A stretch of DNA of 64,000 nt, from NCBI RefSeq assembly GCF_014396585.1, contig NZ_CP060717.1, positions 1,674,001-1,738,000 of the forward strand. Reading direction: 5' to 3'. A model generated the notes under the pieces. It did not search any database and was not told the origin of the DNA. It was given only the letters and a program-made list of their open reading frames with translations. The DNA is from Sphingomonas rhizophila (GTDB lineage Bacteria > Pseudomonadota > Alphaproteobacteria > Sphingomonadales > Sphingomonadaceae). Positions 1 to 11,716 of this stretch are shown piece after piece; position 1 is the first letter of the stretch; every line of letters begins with the position of its first letter. The position numbers were made by a program, and so were the translations under genes.

Positions 1-1
1 G

Positions 2-490
2 CCGGTCCTGATCCTGTCGGGCATCGGCGAAATGGATTCAAAGGTCCGCGCGCTGGGCTTCGGCGCCGACGACTATGTCACCAAGCCGTTCCATCGTGAC
101 GAGCTGGTGGCCCGCATTCACGCTATCGTCCGCCGTTCGAAGGGCCACAGCCAGTCGGTCATCCGCACCGGCAAGCTGGCCGTGAACCTGGACGCCAAGA
201 CCGTCGAAGTCGACGGCAGCCGCGTTCACCTGACCGGCAAGGAATATGCGATGCTCGAGCTGCTATCGCTCCGCAAGGGCACGACCCTGACCAAGGAAAT
301 GTTCCTCAACCACCTGTACGGCGGAATGGACGAACCCGAACTCAAGATCATCGACGTCTTCATCTGCAAGCTGCGCAAGAAGCTCGCGCTGGCGTGCGGC
401 GGCGAAAATTACATCGAGACGGTGTGGGGTCGCGGCTATGTGCTTCGCGACGTCGAGGCGGATACCGCGCCGGAGGCAGCGGTCGCCTAA
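2..490 (+). CDS. ctrA: Cell cycle response regulator CtrA (5' end missing)
   Basis: This is the last 162 residues of an OmpR-family response regulator; the frame is open from base 2, so the gene begins outside the window. The receiver end is visible with the conserved lysine in YVTKPF, followed by a winged-helix DNA-binding domain (about residues 60-150) carrying the CtrA-typical segments [12 protein letters not shown] and [18 protein letters not shown]. CtrA is the master regulator of cell cycle and polar development genes in alphaproteobacteria, phosphorylated through the CckA-ChpT relay. The phospho-acceptor aspartate lies upstream of the window. Assignment rests on recognising the winged-helix sequence. 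Two pilin genes follow on the same strand, a class of gene often under CtrA control, but I see no convincing CtrA box. Confidence 0.93.
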   Translation, partial: PVLILSGIGEMDSKVRALGFGADDYVTKPFHRDELVARIHAIVRRSKGHSQSVIRTGKLAVNLDAKTVEVDGSRVHLTGKEYAMLELLSLRKGTTLTKEMFLNHLYGGMDEPELKIIDVFICKLRKKLALACGGENYIETVWGRGYVLRDVEADTAPEAAVA

Positions 491-678
491 GACCGTCATC
501 CGGGGGAAAAGAGGCGGCGGGCGCGGAAGCGCCTCGCCGTTTCACTTTGGGACATCGGCACAATCCGCCGCCGCGCCTTAGGATTTCATCAACCAAATGA
601 TCGCAAAACGGATGCACTCGGATGCGCCGATTGAAGCTCGTTCTGCTTGGCGCCTGTCCCGACCAGAGGAGAAGAACG

Positions 679-831
679 ATGAAAAAGTTTCTGAAGAACA
701 ACAAGGGCGCGACCGCCATTGAATACGGCCTGATTGCCGCGCTGATCGCGGTTGCCGCCATCGGCGCGATGCAGAGCATCGGTTCGAAGCTGGGCACCAC
801 GTTCAACAACGTGTCGTCGCAGCTCGGCTAA
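679..831 (+). CDS. Flp/Fap-type pilin subunit, first copy
   Basis: A 50-residue Flp-type pilin. It has a short basic leader (MKKFLKNNKG), the ATAIEYGLIAALIAVAAI segment typical of type IVb pilins, and a short polar tail. In the family the prepilin peptidase cuts after the glycine, the glutamate at +5 of the mature chain is needed for assembly, and the hydrophobic helix forms the pilus core. The start is the ATG preceded by AGAGGAGAAG. A longer in-frame start upstream would place residues before the leader and is unlikely. A nearly identical copy lies 195 bases downstream. No cpa/tad assembly genes are in the window, so the export machinery must be encoded elsewhere. Confidence 0.93.
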   Translation: MKKFLKNNKGATAIEYGLIAALIAVAAIGAMQSIGSKLGTTFNNVSSQLG

Positions 832-855
832 GCCGACGCGTCTTCGGACAAGGAA

Positions 856-888
856 GCGGCGGTCCCTTCGGGGCCGCCGTTTTTCTTT
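856..888 (+). terminator. Rho-independent terminator after first pilin gene
   Basis: A 10-bp stem (857-866 with 870-879, one G-T pair) with a 3-base loop is followed directly by a T-rich tract. It lies 25 bases after the pilin stop codon. Confidence 0.88.
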
Positions 889-1026
889 GTATCGTTAAAA
901 CGACTTAGCCACGTTTTCCGTGTCGTCTTAAGTCTTTTTCAACGTTTGCCTGACTAAATGGACTGACATCGGAGGCGGTGGATAGCGGCCGATGGAAATC
1001 GCCGCATTGGCGTTAGGAGAACGACC

Positions 1027-1179
1027 ATGAAGAAGTTTCTGAAGAACAACAAAGGTGCGACGGCCATCGAATACGGCCTGATCGCTGCGCTGATCGCCGT
1101 TGCGGCGATTGCCGCGATGCAGAGCGTTGGCTCGAAGCTCGGCACGACGTTCAACAACGTTTCGTCGAAGCTCGGCTAA
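1027..1179 (+). CDS. Flp/Fap-type pilin subunit, second copy
   Basis: A second 50-residue Flp-type pilin, differing from the first at only a few positions (for example IAAMQSV for IGAMQSI, and SSKLG for SSQLG at the end). The leader glycine and the mature +5 glutamate are both kept. The start ATG is preceded by a GGAGA ribosome site. The copy has its own upstream region and its own terminator, so the two pilins are probably separate transcripts from a recent tandem duplication rather than one operon. Confidence 0.93.
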   Translation: MKKFLKNNKGATAIEYGLIAALIAVAAIAAMQSVGSKLGTTFNNVSSKLG

Positions 1180-1202
1180 GCCGAACGACCCTAGTTCGAA
1201 GG

Positions 1203-1237
1203 ACGGCGGTGCCCTTGTGGCGCCGCCGTTTCTTTTT
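1203..1237 (+). terminator. Rho-independent terminator after second pilin gene
   Basis: An 11-bp stem (1203-1213 with 1219-1229, one G-T pair) with a 5-base loop, followed by a T-rich tract. It resembles the terminator after the first copy in stem sequence, which fits duplication of the whole unit. Confidence 0.88.
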
Positions 1238-1266
1238 GTGCGTGAACGATCGCTGGCCGCGGCAGC

Positions 1267-2076
1267 CTAGGCGTCGACCAGGATCCGTTTGGGCGACCGG
1301 GCGGGGAGTTGGACTTCGGTTGCGGGCGCGCTCGCCGGCTTCGTCGTCGTCAGCGGTTGCCAACCGTCGCGGCCCAGCCGCTCCATCGGACGGAAATTGG
1401 TCTTGTAGGCCATCCGGTCCGAACCCTCGACCCAGTAGCCAAGGTAGACATAGGGCAGCCCCGCCCGCGCGGCGCGGACGATGTGGTCCAGGATGATGAA
1501 GGTGCCGAGGCCCTTGCGCGCGCCCTCCCCCACATCAAAGAAGCTGTAGATCATCGACAAGCCGTCGCCCTGCTGATCGCTGAGGCAGGCTCCGACCAGC
1601 TTGCCGGGACGACCATCGACCGACGGCTCGCGATATTCGATGACGTAGGAGCGGACCGGCGTCTGCTCGATCATGTCGGCAAAATCGCTTTCGTCCATGT
1701 CGATCATGCCCCCGCCAGGATGGCGCGAGGCGAGATATGTACGGAGCAGCGCGTATTGCTCCTCCGTCGACCAGGGCTTGCAGGCCGAGACCTCAAGGTC
1801 CGAATGGCGCCGGATCAGCTTTCGCTGGGTGGCGTTGGGTTCGAAGCGGTCGGCGACGACGCGGACCGACACGCAGGCGCTGCAATCGATGCACGACGGA
1901 CGGTAGGCCACCGATTGCGACCGGCGGAAGCCGATCCGGCCCAGCGCTTCGTTGAGCTCGCCGGCGTTGCGGCCGTTGAGTTCCGTGAAGACTTTCCGTT
2001 CGACCTTGCCCGCCAGGTACGGACACGGCGCCGGGTTCGTGACGAAGAACTTCGGAAAGCGAAATGGAGCACTCAA
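1267..2076 (-). CDS. bpt: Aspartate/glutamate leucyltransferase (bacterial N-end rule)
   Basis: A 269-residue protein of the ATE/Bpt family, which transfers leucine from Leu-tRNA to N-terminal Asp or Glu of proteins and so marks them for ClpS/ClpAP degradation in the cytoplasm. The N-terminal ATE domain shows the conserved cysteines near residues 18 (PCPYL), 62, 65 and 68 (PSCIDCSAC). The C-terminal GNAT-like domain holds [10 protein letters not shown] and MAYKTNFRP, typical of the family. Length is normal. The gene stands alone between the second pilin terminator and ilvA. Its upstream region contains a 9-bp inverted repeat (2106-2146). Confidence 0.93.
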   Translation of the reverse strand: MSAPFRFPKFFVTNPAPCPYLAGKVERKVFTELNGRNAGELNEALGRIGFRRSQSVAYRPSCIDCSACVSVRVVADRFEPNATQRKLIRRHSDLEVSACKPWSTEEQYALLRTYLASRHPGGGMIDMDESDFADMIEQTPVRSYVIEYREPSVDGRPGKLVGACLSDQQGDGLSMIYSFFDVGEGARKGLGTFIILDHIVRAARAGLPYVYLGYWVEGSDRMAYKTNFRPMERLGRDGWQPLTTTKPASAPATEVQLPARSPKRILVDA

Positions 2077-2211
2077 ACCCAGTCACCCTTCCTCGAAAGG
2101 TTACGAAACTCTTTATGCGACCGGTAAACGCAGTTGAAAAGAGTTTGGCTACCCGAAAAAAGGGTTAACCGCCGCGCTGTCCCAGGGCGGGATGCCAAAG
2201 GCCTTGAAAAG

Positions 2212-3444
2212 TCAGTCGAGCGAGGCGCGCTCGACGTGGAATCCGGCCGCTTCCAGCCGGCTGACCAGCGCGTCCACGGCGGGGGCGTCGCGAGCCTCGC
2301 ACTCCACCTCGATGACCGTGTCCTTGGCCGGCAGGCTGGTGAAAATGCGGTGGTGGTTGGTCTCGATGATGTTGACGTCGCACTCGTGGAACTTGGCGGT
2401 GATCGCCGCCAGCGCGCCGGGTCGGTCCTGCGCGGCGATCTTCAGCCGGGCAATGTGCCCGCGCCGAACCAGCTCGCGGACCAGCACATTGGCCAGGAGG
2501 TGGGTGTCGATGTTGCCGCCGCACAGGACGGTGCCGACCTTCCGCCCATGGTACTTTTCCGGATGGGCGAGCAGGGCGGCGAGGCCTGCGGCCCCTGCCC
2601 CTTCGACGACACTCTTTTCGATCGCCACCAACAGCGCGACGGCGTGCTCGATGTGCTTTTCCTCGACGAGGTCGATGCGGTCGACGAGATCCTTAATGAT
2701 CCGCCGCGTCAGTTCGCCCGGCTCCTTGACCGCGATGCCTTCGGCCAGCGTATCCCCGCCGATCGCGCCATGGCCGCCCTCGACGACATTCTTCATCGAC
2801 GGGTAAAGCTCGGCCTCGATCCCGACGACCTCGATCCCTGGCCGGATGGCCTTGGCCGCGGTCGCGATCCCCGAAATCAGGCCCCCGCCGCCGATCGGCA
2901 CCACCAGCGTGTCGAGGTTGGGAGCAGCCTCCAGCATTTCCAGCGCGACGGTCCCGGCGCCGGCAATGACCAGCGGGTCGTCGAACGGGTGAACGAACAC
3001 CAGCCCACGCTCCGCCTCCAGCGTCTTGGCGTGGTCGTAGGCGTCGTCGAACCGCTCGCCGTGCAACACGACCTGAGCGCCATGGCCCTCGGTCTGGCTG
3101 ACCTTCACCATCGGCGTCGATTTCGGCATGACGATCGTCACCGGGATGCCCAGCCGCTTGCCGTGATAGGCGACCGCCTGCGCGTGGTTCCCGGCCGACG
3201 CCGCGACCACGCCGCGCCGGCATTCTTCCGGCGTCAGGTGCAGCAGCTTGTTGAGCGCCCCGCGCTCTTTGTACGCAGCGGTGAACTGCAGATTCTCGAA
3301 CTTCAGCCACACCTCTGCGCCGATGATTTCGGACATCGTCCGGCTCAGCATGGTGGGCGTTCGGACGATCGACCCGGCAATGCGCCCGGCGGCGGCCTTG
3401 ATGTCTTCGAAACTTGGCGGGGTCTGGGTCACGGGACTGGTCAT
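2212..3444 (-). CDS. ilvA: Threonine ammonia-lyase (threonine dehydratase)
   Basis: A 410-residue fold-type II PLP enzyme that deaminates L-threonine to 2-oxobutanoate, the first step towards isoleucine. The PLP lysine is K59 in AAYKERGAL, SAGNHAQ (about 83-89) contacts the substrate, and the glycine-rich PIGGGGLISG (about 184-193) holds the phosphate. A single C-terminal ACT domain begins near residue 340 (RPGALAAITAKFHE), as in the shorter one-ACT form of the family. An ACT domain suggests allosteric control by an amino acid; which one cannot be read from the sequence. It is divergent from the amidohydrolase gene, with about 55 bases between them. Confidence 0.92.
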   Translation of the reverse strand: MTSPVTQTPPSFEDIKAAAGRIAGSIVRTPTMLSRTMSEIIGAEVWLKFENLQFTAAYKERGALNKLLHLTPEECRRGVVAASAGNHAQAVAYHGKRLGIPVTIVMPKSTPMVKVSQTEGHGAQVVLHGERFDDAYDHAKTLEAERGLVFVHPFDDPLVIAGAGTVALEMLEAAPNLDTLVVPIGGGGLISGIATAAKAIRPGIEVVGIEAELYPSMKNVVEGGHGAIGGDTLAEGIAVKEPGELTRRIIKDLVDRIDLVEEKHIEHAVALLVAIEKSVVEGAGAAGLAALLAHPEKYHGRKVGTVLCGGNIDTHLLANVLVRELVRRGHIARLKIAAQDRPGALAAITAKFHECDVNIIETNHHRIFTSLPAKDTVIEVECEARDAPAVDALVSRLEAAGFHVERASLD

Positions 3445-3499
3445 GCGGGGCTCGGCCTAGCCCTTCCGCGCGCTGCAAACAATGCTATGCGGTGGGCCC

Positions 3500-5167
3500 A
3501 TGCGAAGCCTGCCCCTCGCGCTCACCGCGCTCCTTGCCACCGCCTCAATCACCCCGGCCGCCGCCGATACGCTGATCGACAATGCCAACGGGCTGCAGGT
3601 CACGGCCAATGGCCAGTTACAGCGCTTCACCGGCGTCCTGATCGGCAACGACGGGCGGGTCATCCGGCTCTATGCCAAGGGCGAGGTTCGGCCGAAGAAT
3701 GTCGCTTATCGTCTCGACGCCAAGGGACGGGCGATGCTTCCCGGCCTGATCGATGCGCATGGCCACGTCATCGGCCTCGGCCTTGCCGCGCTCGACCTCG
3801 ACCTCACGGGCACGCGGTCGCTGGCCGAGCTTCAGAACCGCCTTCGGGCCTACGCCGCCGCGACGACCACGCCGCGCTGGATCCGGGGCCGCGGCTGGAA
3901 CCAGGAATTGTGGGCCGACAAGCGTTTCCCGACCACGGCCGATCTTGACGCGGCGGTCAGCGACCGGCCGGTATGGCTTGAGCGGGTCGACGGCCATGCC
4001 GCCGTTGGCAATAGCCTTGCGCTTCGCGAGGCCGGGATCACGGCCAAGACCAAGGCGCCGGCGGGTGGGCGGATCGAGAATGGCATGTTTGTCGATGCCG
4101 CCCGCGAACTGGTTGAGAAGCACATCCCCCCGACCCAGCCGAAGCAGCTCGACCGCGCCCTATTGAAGGCTCAGGAGATCATGCTGTCGCAAGGCCTGAC
4201 CGCCGCCGCCGACATGGGCACGACCGCGGAAGACTGGAACACGATGCGGCGGCTCGGCGACAGCGGCCGGCTCCAGGTCCGGGTGCTGAGCTACGCGCTG
4301 GGCGTCGACAACCTGGTTTCGATCGCCGGTCCCGCACCCACGCAGTGGCTTTATGACGGCAAGCTCAAGATGGGCGGGGTCAAGCTCTACGCCGACGGCG
4401 CGCTGGGATCGCGCGGCGCCTACCTCAAGGCACCCTATAGCGACATGCCCTCGACGCGTGGCCTGCCGCTGCTCGACGATGCCAAGCTCAAGAACCTTGC
4501 CAGCCGCGCGGCGATGGACGGCTTTCAGGTCGCGGTTCACGCAATCGGCGATGCCGCCAACGCGCAGGTGATCGGCGCGATCGAGGAGCTGGCGGCAACC
4601 TACAAGGGCGACCGGCGCTGGCGCATCGAGCATGCGCAGGTCCTCGACCCGGCCGACATCCCCCGCCTCGCCAAGACGGGGATCATCGCATCGATGCAGC
4701 CAACCCACCAGACCAGCGACCGGACGATGGCCGAAGCGCGTCTGGGCGAGGCCCGGCTCGCGGGCGCCTACGCCTGGCAGACGATCGTTCGCAGCGGCGC
4801 GCGGATGGCGCTGGGCAGCGATTTCCCGGTCGAATCGCCCAACCCCTTTCCGGGCCTCAGCGCCGCGATCAGCCGCCAGGGCCTCGACGGCCAGCCGCCG
4901 GGCGGTTGGCGTCCGCAGGACCGGTTGACGCTGGAACAGGCGCTGGCCGGCTTCACCCGCGACGCGGCCTACGCCGGTTTCGCGGAAGATCGGATCGGCA
5001 GTCTCGACCCCGGCCATTACGCCGACTTCATCTTCGTCGACCGCGATATCGAAACGGCCAGCGCGGCCGAGGTGGCTCGGATGCAGGTGCTGGAAACCTG
5101 GGTCGCCGGGAAGCGCGTCTACCAGCGCCCGGCTAGCGCGCCGGCAACGCCCGCGCACGAGCGCTGA
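3500..5167 (+). CDS. Secreted amidohydrolase (YtcJ-like, COG1574 type)
   Basis: A 555-residue metal-dependent amidohydrolase with an N-terminal signal peptide (MRSLPLALTALLATA, likely cut after PAAA). It has the metal-binding pair H87 and H89 in DAHGH, later ligand histidines in FQVAVHAIGD and RIEHAQVLD, and the aspartate in ALGSDFPVE. Members act on N-acyl or cyclic amide substrates; the true substrate is unknown. I chose the second ATG because it starts the signal peptide directly and has GGTGGG upstream. The 3' end overlaps the convergent dsbD-like gene by 35 bases. One extra C in the run at 5128-5130 would instead give a TAG at 5134-5136, overlapping the dsbD stop, so the present end may be a sequence error. 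Confidence 0.88.
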   Translation: MRSLPLALTALLATASITPAAADTLIDNANGLQVTANGQLQRFTGVLIGNDGRVIRLYAKGEVRPKNVAYRLDAKGRAMLPGLIDAHGHVIGLGLAALDLDLTGTRSLAELQNRLRAYAAATTTPRWIRGRGWNQELWADKRFPTTADLDAAVSDRPVWLERVDGHAAVGNSLALREAGITAKTKAPAGGRIENGMFVDAARELVEKHIPPTQPKQLDRALLKAQEIMLSQGLTAAADMGTTAEDWNTMRRLGDSGRLQVRVLSYALGVDNLVSIAGPAPTQWLYDGKLKMGGVKLYADGALGSRGAYLKAPYSDMPSTRGLPLLDDAKLKNLASRAAMDGFQVAVHAIGDAANAQVIGAIEELAATYKGDRRWRIEHAQVLDPADIPRLAKTGIIASMQPTHQTSDRTMAEARLGEARLAGAYAWQTIVRSGARMALGSDFPVESPNPFPGLSAAISRQGLDGQPPGGWRPQDRLTLEQALAGFTRDAAYAGFAEDRIGSLDPGHYADFIFVDRDIETASAAEVARMQVLETWVAGKRVYQRPASAPATPAHER

Positions 5168-7139
5168 GCAGGCCGGGCGTCAGAACCTGGGGCAATTCGT
5201 CAGGCTCGCGAGCGCCGGGCGCGTACCAAAGATACAGCGGCACCGCCGCCCGCCCACGTGATTCCAGGAAACGTGTGATCGCCGGGTCGCCGTTGGTCCA
5301 GTCGCCGACCAGCACCTTCACCCCCGCCTTGCGAAAGGCGTCGCGGGTTTCGTCGCGGTCGATCGCTGCCGCCTCGTTGACCTTGCACGACAGGCACCAG
5401 TCGGCCGTGAAATAGACGAACATCGGCTCGCCGCGCGCGCGGTGCCGTTCGACCGCCGCCTCGCTCCACCGCTCGGTGCCGCTTGGCACCTTCGCCGCCA
5501 GACTGACGGGTTTCGGCATGAGAAGGGCTGCACCGACGACGAGTCCCAGCGCCGCGACGATCGTCACCAGCGGATGGCCAGCACGGTTGCGCTGGCACCA
5601 GCCCGCCCAGACCAGCAGCAGCAACAGGAACAGCGCCGCGACCAGTCCGATGCCGAGCGCCGACGGGCCGGCCTGTCGGTAGAGCAGCCACAGGCAGGCG
5701 ACGACCGTCGCCAGCATCGGAATGGCAAGAATGCGCTGCAGCCGGGCCATCCACGGTCCCGGCTTCGGAAGAACGTTCACCAGCCGTGGAACGAACGCGA
5801 ACAGGACGAACGGCAGCGCCAGGCCCAGCCCGAGCGCCGCGAACACCGCGACCGACCCGGCAAGCGGCAGCAGCAGCGCAGTGCCAAGCGCCGCGCCGAG
5901 GAAGGGTCCCGCGCAAGGCGTGGCCACGAAGGCCGCCAGCGCGCCGGTGCCAAAGCTCCCGCTCGGGTGTCGCTCACCGCCCAGCACCGGAAGCTCGAAC
6001 GCGCGCAGCAGGTTGAGCGTGACGGCGGTGGCCAGCAGCAGCAGGACGATAATCGTCCGCGGGTCCTGCAGCTGGAATGCCCAACCGGCGGCACTTCCGC
6101 CCGCCCTCAGCGCCAGTAGCACCCCTCCTAGCGAACCGGTGCCGACCACCGCGCCGGCAGCGTAGGCCAGGGCATCGCGCCGCGCCCGCGCCGGCTCGCC
6201 GCCAGACCGCGCCAGGTGCATCGCCTTCAGCGCCAGGATCGGGAAGACGCAGGGCATCAGATTGAGAAGCATGCCGCCGGCGATCGCGCCCAACACGGCC
6301 CACAGGATGGCATTGCCGCCGAGGCCGCCGACCAGCTCTCCACCTTGCGGCACCGCACCCGGGCTCGCGGCGATCTCGACCCCGCGGCCATCGCCGAACG
6401 CGAGGACGCCGTTGATCGTGCCGCCCGGTGCCGACGATCCGGACGCCAGCTCGGCCACCAGCATGTCGCCCGACCGCCGGAAAGCTTGCGCGGCGCCATA
6501 ATCGACAGGGCCGTCATCTGCCGGGTAGAAATAGGGATCGGGCAAGGCGACACCGGCCGGAAGCGGGATCGCAATGCGGAGTTGGAAGCCTGCGCGCTCG
6601 AACCGCTGCGCGGCTTCGATCGGGTGAGGCAGGTCGCGGCGCCACTCGTCGAACCGCACGTCACGCGTGGCCGCGGTTCCCACCGGCACCACCAGCGAGA
6701 CATTGCCGCGCTCGGGCACGCACACCTTGTCGGTGCAGGCGAGCCAGTTCATCCGGGCCGCGATGGGCGCCGTCCCGCTGGCACCGGCGGGCGCGGTCAG
6801 GCGAACGAGGACAGCGTAGTCCTTTTCGTAAACGTAGTTGATCAGGCCCGCGACCAGGAGCCGCGTCGGCACAGGGTATCGCAGCGGTCCCGCCTTCCAT
6901 CCTGGCGGCAATTGCCATTCGACGCTCATGGGCAGTCCGGCATCGCCTGGGTTGGCCCAGTATCCGTGCCAGCCGGGTTTGGTCCGCATCAGGATGGCCA
7001 GATCGACTGTTTGGCCCGGCGCCACAGCCTGCTCGACCAGCAGCTCGGGCTGGATCGCGTTGACCCGCCCGGGCTGCAACGGTTGCGCCGCGGCGGGCGC
7101 AGCCAGCAACATCAGCAGGACGAGGAGCAGGCGAGTCAC
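5133..7139 (-). CDS. dsbD: DsbD/ScsB-like membrane thiol-disulfide reductase
   Basis: A protein of about 668 residues that passes electrons from cytoplasmic thioredoxin across the inner membrane to periplasmic partners. In order: a signal peptide (VTRLLLVLLMLLAAPAAA), a periplasmic domain with a redox pair in CTDKVC (about residues 135-140), a CcdA-type membrane domain with the conserved PC motifs LMPCVFP and ATPCAGP, and a C-terminal thioredoxin domain with WCLSC (cysteines near 582 and 585). I start it at a GTG 28 bases after the metH stop, because longer versions would run into metH and lack a signal peptide at the N-terminus. It is the last gene of the met operon, on the same strand. Family membership is clear; whether it serves general disulfide reduction or one client is not. 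Confidence 0.9.
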   Translation of the reverse strand: MTRLLLVLLMLLAAPAAAQPLQPGRVNAIQPELLVEQAVAPGQTVDLAILMRTKPGWHGYWANPGDAGLPMSVEWQLPPGWKAGPLRYPVPTRLLVAGLINYVYEKDYAVLVRLTAPAGASGTAPIAARMNWLACTDKVCVPERGNVSLVVPVGTAATRDVRFDEWRRDLPHPIEAAQRFERAGFQLRIAIPLPAGVALPDPYFYPADDGPVDYGAAQAFRRSGDMLVAELASGSSAPGGTINGVLAFGDGRGVEIAASPGAVPQGGELVGGLGGNAILWAVLGAIAGGMLLNLMPCVFPILALKAMHLARSGGEPARARRDALAYAAGAVVGTGSLGGVLLALRAGGSAAGWAFQLQDPRTIIVLLLLATAVTLNLLRAFELPVLGGERHPSGSFGTGALAAFVATPCAGPFLGAALGTALLLPLAGSVAVFAALGLGLALPFVLFAFVPRLVNVLPKPGPWMARLQRILAIPMLATVVACLWLLYRQAGPSALGIGLVAALFLLLLLVWAGWCQRNRAGHPLVTIVAALGLVVGAALLMPKPVSLAAKVPSGTERWSEAAVERHRARGEPMFVYFTADWCLSCKVNEAAAIDRDETRDAFRKAGVKVLVGDWTNGDPAITRFLESRGRAAVPLYLWYAPGAREPDELPQVLTPGLLSARARALPAR

Positions 7140-7167
7140 GCGACGAGCGCTAGCTGCCGCCGCGACA

Positions 7168-9776
<2,609 letters not shown>

Positions 9777-9780
<4 letters not shown>

Positions 9781-10817
9781 GCGGCAATGACCATCGGTTC
9801 GAGCCCCGCGAGCAGCGTGTTCGTCGGAGCGGCCGGGACGATACGCGGCGGGCTTGTCCGCGTCGCCCCGGCGATCGCGGCGATGTGCGCGGGAGTGGTC
9901 CCGCAACAGCCGCCGACGATATTGATTAGGCCATCCTTGACCCATTCGCCGACCTGGCGCGCGGTTTCCTCCGCCGCCTCGTCATATTCGCCAAGCTCGT
10001 TGGGCAGGCCCGCGTTAGGATAGGCCATGATCAGCGTGTCGGCCATGCGCGACAGCGCTGAGAGATGCGGGCGAAGCTGCGCCGCCCCGAACGAGCAGTT
10101 GAGGCCGATCGTCAGGGGCTGGGCATGACGAACGCTCGCCCAGAACGCCTCGACCGTGTGCCCGGAAAGGTTGCGGCCGCTGAGATCGGTCAGTGTCATC
10201 GAAATCATCACCGGAAGCTCGCGGCCCAGCGCCGCTTCCGCCTCGAGCACCGCCATCGCCGCCGCCTTGGCGTTCAGCGTGTCGAACACGGTTTCGATCA
10301 GGATGAAGTCCGCCCCGCCTTCGACCAGCGCGTCGACCTGCTCGCGGTAGACCGCCTTCACCTCATCGAAGTCGACCTCGCGAAAGCCCGGATCGTTGAC
10401 GTCGGGCGACAGCGACAGCGTCTTGTTGGTCGGTCCCATCGCGCCCGCGACCCAGCGCTTGCGACCGTCGATCACGGTCGCTTCATCGATCACCTCGCGG
10501 ATGATGCGCGCCGCATTGACGTTGATGTCGCGTACCAGATGCTCCGCGCCATAATCGGCCTGGCTGATGGCGTTGGCGTTGAAACTGTTGGTCGCCAGGA
10601 TATCGGCACCCGCGTCGACGAAACGGCGCGCGATTCCGGCGATGATGTCGGGCCGCGTGATATTGAGCAGGTCGTTGTTGCCGCGCTGATCCTTCTCCAA
10701 GCCAAGATCGCCGCCATAATCGGCCAGTTTTTCTGCCTGGATCAACGTGCCGTAGGCGCCGTCCTTGATCAGGATCCGCTCCGCTGCCGCGGCCCTCAAC
10801 TCTTGCGCCGCGGTCAT
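9777..10817 (-). CDS. Homocysteine S-methyltransferase module of split methionine synthase
   Basis: A 346-residue protein equivalent to the N-terminal domain of MetH. It shows DGAYGTLIQ at the start, the zinc-site cysteine in GLNCSFGA, and the paired zinc cysteines in [12 protein letters not shown] near the end. It ends in the linker region where full-length MetH would pass into the pterin domain. Both junctions are 4-base ATGA overlaps (with metF upstream and metH downstream), so translation is probably coupled, which suits two parts of one enzyme. The start ATG was chosen because it gives that overlap; upstream in-frame sequence belongs to metF in another frame. Confidence 0.94.
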
Positions 10818-11716
10818 CCCCGGACTCCCAACAGGTGACAAATGGCGAATGCCAGTTCGGCACGGTTCAAAGTGTAAAAGTGAAAATGGCGCACGCCGCC
10901 GGCGTAGAGCTGGCCGCACAGTTCGCCCGCGATGGTCGCTGCGACCAGCTGGCGCGCGGCCGGAAGCTCGTCGAGGCCTTCGAACACGCCGTCCATCCAG
11001 TCCGGTATGGCCGCCCCGCATTGTCCGGCGAACCGTCGCGCGGTCGCAACATTCGTCACCGGCAGGATGCCCGGCACCAGTTCGACGTCGGGCCGCCGCG
11101 CCGCCAGCTTGTCGCGAAACCGGAAGAAATTGTCGGCGGAGAAGAAAAACTGCGTGATCGCCCGGTCGGCACCGGCATCGATCTTACGAATGAGGTTCTC
11201 GAGGTCGCTATCCGGACAATCTGCTTCCGGATGCGTCTCGGGATAGGCGGCAACGGAAATGTCGAAGTCCGCGACCTTCTTCAGCCCGGCGACCAAGTCC
11301 GCAGCGGTAGCATAGCCATCAGGGTGCGGCGCGTAGGGCGTGCCCGGTTCCGGCGGATCGCCGCGCAAGGCGACGATATGGCGGACCCCGGCTTGCCAAT
11401 AGCTGCGTGCAACCTCGTCAATCTCATCGCGACTGGCACCAACACAGGTCAGGTGCGCGGCCGGGGTCAGTTCGGTCTCCCGGACGATCCGCGACACGGT
11501 GGCGTGGGTCCGCTCGCGGGTCGAGCCGCCCGCGCCATAGGTGACCGACACGAAGCGCGGCTTCAGCGGGGCCAGAGTCTCGATCGAGCGCCACAGCGTC
11601 TCGGCCATGGCGTCGGTCTTGGGCGGGAAGAATTCGAAGCTGACCGCGACATCGCCGCGGGTCTTGGCGAACAGCGGCGCGTGATTGCCGAGCGCGTCCT
11701 GACTGAGCCGGTTCAT
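10814..11716 (-). CDS. metF: Methylenetetrahydrofolate reductase
   Basis: A 300-residue flavoenzyme that reduces 5,10-methylene-tetrahydrofolate to 5-methyl-tetrahydrofolate, the methyl donor used by MetH. The family opening SFEFFPPKTD with the catalytic glutamate lies near residue 28, followed by VSVTYGAGGSTRERT and HLTCVGASRDEI. The C-terminal half contains QFFFSADNFFRF. Length is normal for the bacterial enzyme. The start overlaps the stop of the ArsR-methyltransferase gene by 4 bases, and its own stop overlaps the next start by 4 bases, placing it firmly in the met operon. Confidence 0.96.
   Translation of the reverse strand: MNRLSQDALGNHAPLFAKTRGDVAVSFEFFPPKTDAMAETLWRSIETLAPLKPRFVSVTYGAGGSTRERTHATVSRIVRETELTPAAHLTCVGASRDEIDEVARSYWQAGVRHIVALRGDPPEPGTPYAPHPDGYATAADLVAGLKKVADFDISVAAYPETHPEADCPDSDLENLIRKIDAGADRAITQFFFSADNFFRFRDKLAARRPDVELVPGILPVTNVATARRFAGQCGAAIPDWMDGVFEGLDELPAARQLVAATIAGELCGQLYAGGVRHFHFYTLNRAELAFAICHLLGVRG

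Noticed and set aside
590..960. Possible CtrA boxes (TTAA-N7-TTAA) near the pilin genes
   Set aside because: Only partial matches with two mismatches or a six-base spacer; not enough to call a site.
2134..3948. Plus-strand open frame of about 600 codons
   Set aside because: Antisense to ilvA and out of frame with the amidohydrolase; no recognisable protein.
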